Positions 60,263-64,000 of a DNA stretch of 64,000 nucleotides are shown piece by piece (within the stretch, counting starts at the first letter, position 1; each line of letters opens with the position of its first letter). The stretch comes from Chryseobacterium herbae (GTDB taxonomy: Bacteria; Bacteroidota; Bacteroidia; Flavobacteriales; Weeksellaceae): the NCBI RefSeq assembly GCF_025154075.1, contig NZ_JAOAMU010000002.1, forward strand, positions 242,358 through 306,357, in the 5' to 3' direction. The notes below the pieces were generated by a model. It saw only the letters and a program-made list of their open reading frames with translations. It made no database searches and was not told the DNA's origin. The position numbers and the translations under genes were made by a program.

Positions 60263-60928
60263 ATGAAAAACTTAAATAAAACTGCTTTTTCCCTTGCAGT
60301 GGCCGGAATGTCTGTGTTTTCCGGACAGATGAAAGCCCAGTTTCTGGGAGGAAGAAGACTGAAAAACGACGAAGAAGGCCCCAAAGGACAATTCATGATC
60401 TACGGCTCCTTCGATTATTCCAAAACCAATAGCCCTTCTGGAAGCAACAGCTCCACAGGAACGAGTAACAATGCAGGAATTCCGCTGGGTGTGGGATATT
60501 TCATCAATAATAATGACGTGATCGGGGTGAATTATGCCTATGCTCAGAACGTGACAGATCACAAAACGATATACAAACAGAATGAAGCAGGGATTTGGTA
60601 CAGCCCGTCAGTCACATTAGGTAAATATTTTGCTTTGATCGCTCAGGTGGATGCTCATTACGTTTGGGGACAAAAATTGTCGGATGCGTCGGCTTCCATG
60701 GATCATTTTAACGGCTATCGTCTTCGGGCTTATCCTTTATTCGCCATATTCATGGGCGGCGGCTGGGCATTGAAGTTCAAATTTGCTGAATTATCGATGC
60801 TGCAAACCAAAACAAAACAGGAAGACTGGACCAAAACCTATGTGGCCGGAATCAGTGCTTCTACATTCGGGGTGGGAATTTCTAAAAATATTGATTTCAG
60901 AAAAAAAGCAGATAGCAATGATCATTAA
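60263..60928 (+). CDS. Outer-membrane barrel-like protein in the urease cluster
   Basis: The 221-residue protein has a signal peptide (VAGMSVFSGQMKAQFLGG). Alternating strands with aromatic girdles follow: GQFMIYGSFDYSKTN, IPLGVGYFINNNDVIGVNYAY, GIWYSPSVTLGKYFALIAQV, YRLRAYPLFAIFMGGGWALK. This suggests a small 8- to 10-stranded outer-membrane barrel. It lies between ureC and ureE and overlaps ureE by 11 bp, so it is cotranscribed with the nickel-insertion genes. A role in urea or nickel passage through the outer membrane is an inference. It is not one of the standard urease genes. Confidence 0.7.
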   Translation: MKNLNKTAFSLAVAGMSVFSGQMKAQFLGGRRLKNDEEGPKGQFMIYGSFDYSKTNSPSGSNSSTGTSNNAGIPLGVGYFINNNDVIGVNYAYAQNVTDHKTIYKQNEAGIWYSPSVTLGKYFALIAQVDAHYVWGQKLSDASASMDHFNGYRLRAYPLFAIFMGGGWALKFKFAELSMLQTKTKQEDWTKTYVAGISASTFGVGISKNIDFRKKADSNDH

Positions 60929-61427
60929 CCAAACGATAGGGAATCTCGCGGAGAATCCATCAGCAAAACATATAGATTATCTGGATTTGGAATGGTTTGA
61001 AACCACGAAAAGAATTCAGCGTAAAAAAACGAGGCTGGGAACGGATATCGCGATTAAATTTCTCCGTGAAGGCCAACGTCTGCGGGAAGGAGATATCCTT
61101 TTTGAAGACGAGGAAAACATCATTGCAGTGAATGTTCTGGAAACAGAAGCCATCATGATGTCACCGGATTCTCTTCTGGAAATGGGAACGGTTTGCTATG
61201 AGATCGGGAACAAGCATATTCCGCTTTTTATTCAGGAGGATAAAGTGCTGCTTCCTTTTGAAATGCCGATGTTCAGATGGCTGGAAGCAAGCGGATTTAA
61301 ACCGGAAAAACAGACCGTAAAACTGCTGAATCTCCTTAAATCCAACGTAGAACCCCACGGACACGGAAGTCTGGGCTCTTCAATTTTTAACAAGATCTTA
61401 AAAATGGCCGCTCCAAAAGATGAATAA
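60918..61427 (+). CDS. ureE: Urease accessory protein UreE (nickel chaperone)
   Basis: The 169-residue nickel chaperone delivers Ni to the UreDFG-apourease complex. Its N-terminal peptide-binding domain contains LEWFETTKRIQRKKTRLGTDIAIKF. The C-terminal metal domain contains MGTVCYEIGNKHIPLFIQED and the conserved nickel-site histidine region EPHGHGS. The long C-terminal histidine tail of Klebsiella UreE is missing, so nickel storage capacity is probably low. ATG 60918 lies inside the end of the barrel-protein gene. Confidence 0.93.
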   Translation: MIINQTIGNLAENPSAKHIDYLDLEWFETTKRIQRKKTRLGTDIAIKFLREGQRLREGDILFEDEENIIAVNVLETEAIMMSPDSLLEMGTVCYEIGNKHIPLFIQEDKVLLPFEMPMFRWLEASGFKPEKQTVKLLNLLKSNVEPHGHGSLGSSIFNKILKMAAPKDE

Positions 61428-62118
61428 AACGAATTTAAACTTTCTGTCAGGACTGCTTCACCTCGCAGATCCTACGCTTCCGATCGGCGGCTACACCCAT
61501 TCCAACGGCCTTGAAACCTACGTGCAGGAAAGAATCGTTGACAATCTGCAAACCGCTAAAGAGTTTGTGGAAAATATGCTTCAGTACAATCTTAAATACA
61601 ATGACGGCGCTTTTGTAAAACTGGCTTATGAAGCTGCAGAAAACAGTGATCTGGAACTTTTAATAAGCCTCGACAACGAGTGTAATGCCATCAAGTGTCC
61701 GCGTGAAATCCGCCAGGCCAGTCAGAAATTAGGATTGAGGCTGATTAAGATTTTCAAAAGAAGAGAAAGCTTTCCTTTTATGGAAGCCTTTGAAAAGACC
61801 GTTCAAAACCGGGAGGCCAATTCACATTACTGCATTGTATTCGGAGTGTATGCTTACCTGATGAAGATTCCTTTGTATGAAGCATTGCTGGGATTTTATC
61901 ACACTTCTGTAGCAGGAATGATCACCAATGCGGTAAAATTGGTTCCTCTCGGACAGCTCGATGGTCAGGATATCCTGTTCTCTCTTTATCCGGTGATGGA
62001 AAAAACAGTCCATGAAACCATAGCACTGGACAGAGATATGGTAGGACTTTGCAATACGGCTTTTGACATCAGATGTATGCAGCACGAAAGGCTTTATTCG
62101 AGGCTTTATATGTCTTAA
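61420..62118 (+). CDS. ureF: Urease accessory protein UreF
   Basis: The 232-residue all-helical UreF bridges UreD and UreG. Signatures are [61 protein letters not shown] and [19 protein letters not shown]. The start overlaps the ureE end by 8 bp. Confidence 0.95.
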   Translation: MNKTNLNFLSGLLHLADPTLPIGGYTHSNGLETYVQERIVDNLQTAKEFVENMLQYNLKYNDGAFVKLAYEAAENSDLELLISLDNECNAIKCPREIRQASQKLGLRLIKIFKRRESFPFMEAFEKTVQNREANSHYCIVFGVYAYLMKIPLYEALLGFYHTSVAGMITNAVKLVPLGQLDGQDILFSLYPVMEKTVHETIALDRDMVGLCNTAFDIRCMQHERLYSRLYMS

Positions 62119-62150
62119 CGATTAAAATAAAAAAACAAAAATTAGAAAAA

Positions 62151-62789
62151 ATGGACAATAGAAAATATATAAAAGTAGGAGTGGCCGGGCCTGTAGGTTC
62201 AGGAAAAACGGCTTTACTGGAACGTTTAAGCAGAAAATTATTTGGAAAATATGATCTTGGAGTGATCACGAATGATATTTATACCAAAGAAGATGCTGAA
62301 TTTATGGCTAAAAACAGCCTTCTGCCACACGACAGAATTATCGGGGTAGAAACAGGAGGTTGTCCACACACGGCGATCCGTGAAGATGCAAGTATGAATC
62401 TGGAAGCGGTAGATGAGCTTGCGGCCCGTTTTCCGGATATCGAACTGGTACTGATTGAAAGTGGCGGTGATAATTTATCCGCTACTTTCAGCCCCGACCT
62501 TGCTGACGTGACGATCTTCATCATTGATGTTGCGGAAGGAGAAAAAATTCCAAGAAAAGGAGGTCCCGGTATTACAAGATCAGATTTACTGATCATTAAT
62601 AAAATTGACCTTGCCCCGCACGTAGGAGCAAGCCTTGAGGTGATGGAAAGAGATGCCAGAAGAATGAGAAACGGAAATCCTTTTGTGTTCACCAACCTTA
62701 AAACAGATGAAGGTCTGGACAAAGTCATTGGATGGATCAAAAAATATGCGCTTCTGGAAGAGTGTGAAGAACCGAACCTGGTAAGATAG
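62151..62789 (+). CDS. ureG: Urease accessory GTPase UreG
   Basis: The 212-residue SIMIBI-class GTPase couples GTP hydrolysis to nickel insertion. The P-loop [10 protein letters not shown] is at residues 15-24. [16 protein letters not shown], the metal-binding CPH in [28 protein letters not shown] and the G4-type NKIDLAP are all present. ATG 62151 gives the standard N-terminus; the reading frame is open further upstream within ureF but not coding. Confidence 0.97.
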   Translation: MDNRKYIKVGVAGPVGSGKTALLERLSRKLFGKYDLGVITNDIYTKEDAEFMAKNSLLPHDRIIGVETGGCPHTAIREDASMNLEAVDELAARFPDIELVLIESGGDNLSATFSPDLADVTIFIIDVAEGEKIPRKGGPGITRSDLLIINKIDLAPHVGASLEVMERDARRMRNGNPFVFTNLKTDEGLDKVIGWIKKYALLEECEEPNLVR

Positions 62790-63578
62790 ATGGACAGCCG
62801 TTTACATATCATTGCAGGATTCAAGGATGGTGGTTCTTACGTGAAAGACCTCTATGTTTCACTTCCGTTCAGAGTCGTTTCGGTAGGACAGCGAAAAAGT
62901 GACAATAAACTCTATCAAATGGTGATGAGCTCCTCTCCCGGAATTCTGGACGGAGACCATTATCACCTGAATATTGAGCTGGAAAAAGGCGCTTCACTGC
63001 AGCTGCAATCACAGTCGTATCAGCGGTTGTTCAATATGAAGGATAAAGCGGTTCAGGAGCTTCATGTAAAAATGGAGGACTACACTTCATTTGCTTATGT
63101 TCCACACCCGGTGGTTCCGCACCAAGATTCAAATTTTCAGAGTAAGGCCAATATCCATATCGGAAAGAATAGCCAGATCATCATTAGTGAGATCATCACT
63201 TGCGGAAGAAAACATTATGGTGAAGTTTTTAAGCTGAAACGGTTCCAGAATCTGATGCAGATCTATCATGAGAACAAGTTAGTGATTAGGGATAATGTTG
63301 TGATTCAGCCGGATCTCATCCCAATCAACTGCATTGGAAATCTGGAACAGTACACCCACCAGGGAACGCTTATTTTCTACAGTACGAAAGAAAATGTTGA
63401 CAAAAACGGTCTAATAGAAACCATCGTAGAATTGGCAGAGCAGTATAAAGAAGAAATGGAAGCAGGTGTTTCCGCTATGGAAGATAATGGATTTGTGGTA
63501 AGAGCTTTAGGACATGGAGGAGAACTGATGTATAATTTTTTTCTCCAAATCCAGGAAATCCTTTGGTCTTTAGAATAA
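62790..63578 (+). CDS. ureD: Urease accessory protein UreD (UreH)
   Basis: The 262-residue UreD forms the nickel tunnel with UreF and binds apourease. Features are FKDGGSYVKDLYVSLPFRVV, SSSPGILDGDHYHLNIELE, LQLQSQSYQRLF, FAYVPHPVVPHQDSNFQSKA and ISEIITCGRKHYGEVFKL. Its ATG follows the ureG stop directly (TAGATG). It is the last gene; no clear terminator follows, only repeat DNA. The usual first position of ureD in other bacteria is not used here. Confidence 0.94.
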   Translation: MDSRLHIIAGFKDGGSYVKDLYVSLPFRVVSVGQRKSDNKLYQMVMSSSPGILDGDHYHLNIELEKGASLQLQSQSYQRLFNMKDKAVQELHVKMEDYTSFAYVPHPVVPHQDSNFQSKANIHIGKNSQIIISEIITCGRKHYGEVFKLKRFQNLMQIYHENKLVIRDNVVIQPDLIPINCIGNLEQYTHQGTLIFYSTKENVDKNGLIETIVELAEQYKEEMEAGVSAMEDNGFVVRALGHGGELMYNFFLQIQEILWSLE

Positions 63579-64000
63579 ATAATTGATGACTATTATTTTG
63601 GATTAAACCATACAATGATTCAATGAATAGGAGCTGGCTTTAGCCCGGTCTTAGCCGATGATCAGATCATTTATAAGGAACAACCATTAAAAGATTTCAA
63701 TTAAATCAAAAGACCTCATTATTCAATAGAATCGGGCTTTAGCCCGATTAAAAAAATAGAAAATTAATCAGAGGCTTTAGCCAGAAGCAGGATCATGATT
63801 GAAGAGGATCAATTACGAGATTTCAATTAAATCAAAAGACCACATTATTCAATAGGATCGGGCTTTAGCCCGATTAAAAAAATAGAAAATCAATCAGAGG
63901 TTTTAGCCAGAAGTAGGATCATGATTGAAGAGGATCAATTACGAGATTTCAATTAAATCAAAAGACCACATTATTCAATAGGATCGGGCTTTAGCCCGAT
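63579..64000. repeat. 126-bp tandem repeats carrying the paired-hairpin element
   Basis: ATCGGGCTTTAGCCCGAT begins at 63731, 63857 and 63983, a period of exactly 126 bp. The last copy is cut by the window edge. A degraded copy precedes the array (from about 63605, with GGCTTTAGCCCGG). Each unit contains a second GGYTTTAGCC motif about 43 bp on, then AGATTTCAATTAAATCAAAAG (in part) and TTATTCAATAG. No gene seen. Confidence 0.85.

Overview
The window looks like a chromosomal segment of a Flavobacteriia member of the Bacteroidota, most likely Chryseobacterium or a close Weeksellaceae relative. The signs are low GC, almost no Shine-Dalgarno sequences, promoters of the Bacteroidota type (TTG, spacer, TAnnTTTG), lipoproteins with short lipoboxes, many proteins ending in type IX secretion (T9SS) sorting domains, and the porV-porU / gldJ locus itself. 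No rRNA, tRNA, CRISPR array, integrase or complete insertion sequence was found.

Layout. 1-13.5 kb: the 5' end of a lipoprotein gene, a TonB-C-like secreted protein, a DMT exporter, a quinone-reductase-like MDR enzyme divergent from an AraC regulator, purE, a T9SS-exported BspA-like repeat protein, a YiaA/B membrane protein, a lipoprotein, ahcY, a HugZ-like heme-degrading protein behind a Fur-box-like palindrome, a phosphopantetheinyl transferase and a FUSC-family membrane protein. 14-23.4 kb: the T9SS/gliding locus (porV and porU leftward, gldJ rightward), then murF, a Nudix hydrolase and an SRPBCC-like protein. 23.4-28.4 kb: anmK, lptC, an outer-membrane barrel gene and an ALDH3-type aldehyde dehydrogenase, a block bracketed by a perfect 77-bp inverted repeat. 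28.4-36 kb: holB, a T9SS-exported protein with an endosialidase-type chaperone domain, and a tetR-tolC-emrA-emrB efflux operon with a clear operator. 36-43.6 kb: a fused DoxD-DoxA protein with a small lipoprotein partner, a secreted alpha/beta hydrolase, an SDR enzyme, an AraC regulator, a MazG-like protein, tag, and a divergent hxlR / NAD(P)H oxidoreductase pair around a large palindrome. 43.4-57 kb: a small frameshifted gene, two little-known proteins, a FAD oxidase, a patatin, corA, fabH, a secreted thioredoxin, a TPR-TM-AraC one-component regulator, a tail-collar-like secreted protein with a structured leader, two small lipoproteins and the P5C dehydrogenase gene. 57-63.6 kb: a full urease cluster, ureABC, then an outer-membrane protein gene inserted before ureEFGD.

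The intergenic DNA is unusually rich in repeats. It contains several families of short tandem words, about 140-bp elements with inverted ends, 95-, 126-, 163- and 185-bp tandem duplications, and a dispersed family of paired hairpins whose stems show compensatory base changes. These, the HxlR, TetR and Fur-like operators, the structured leader at 53.15-53.33 kb and the extra genes of the urease cluster are the parts most worth following up. Functions are assigned by reading motifs, without database searches.
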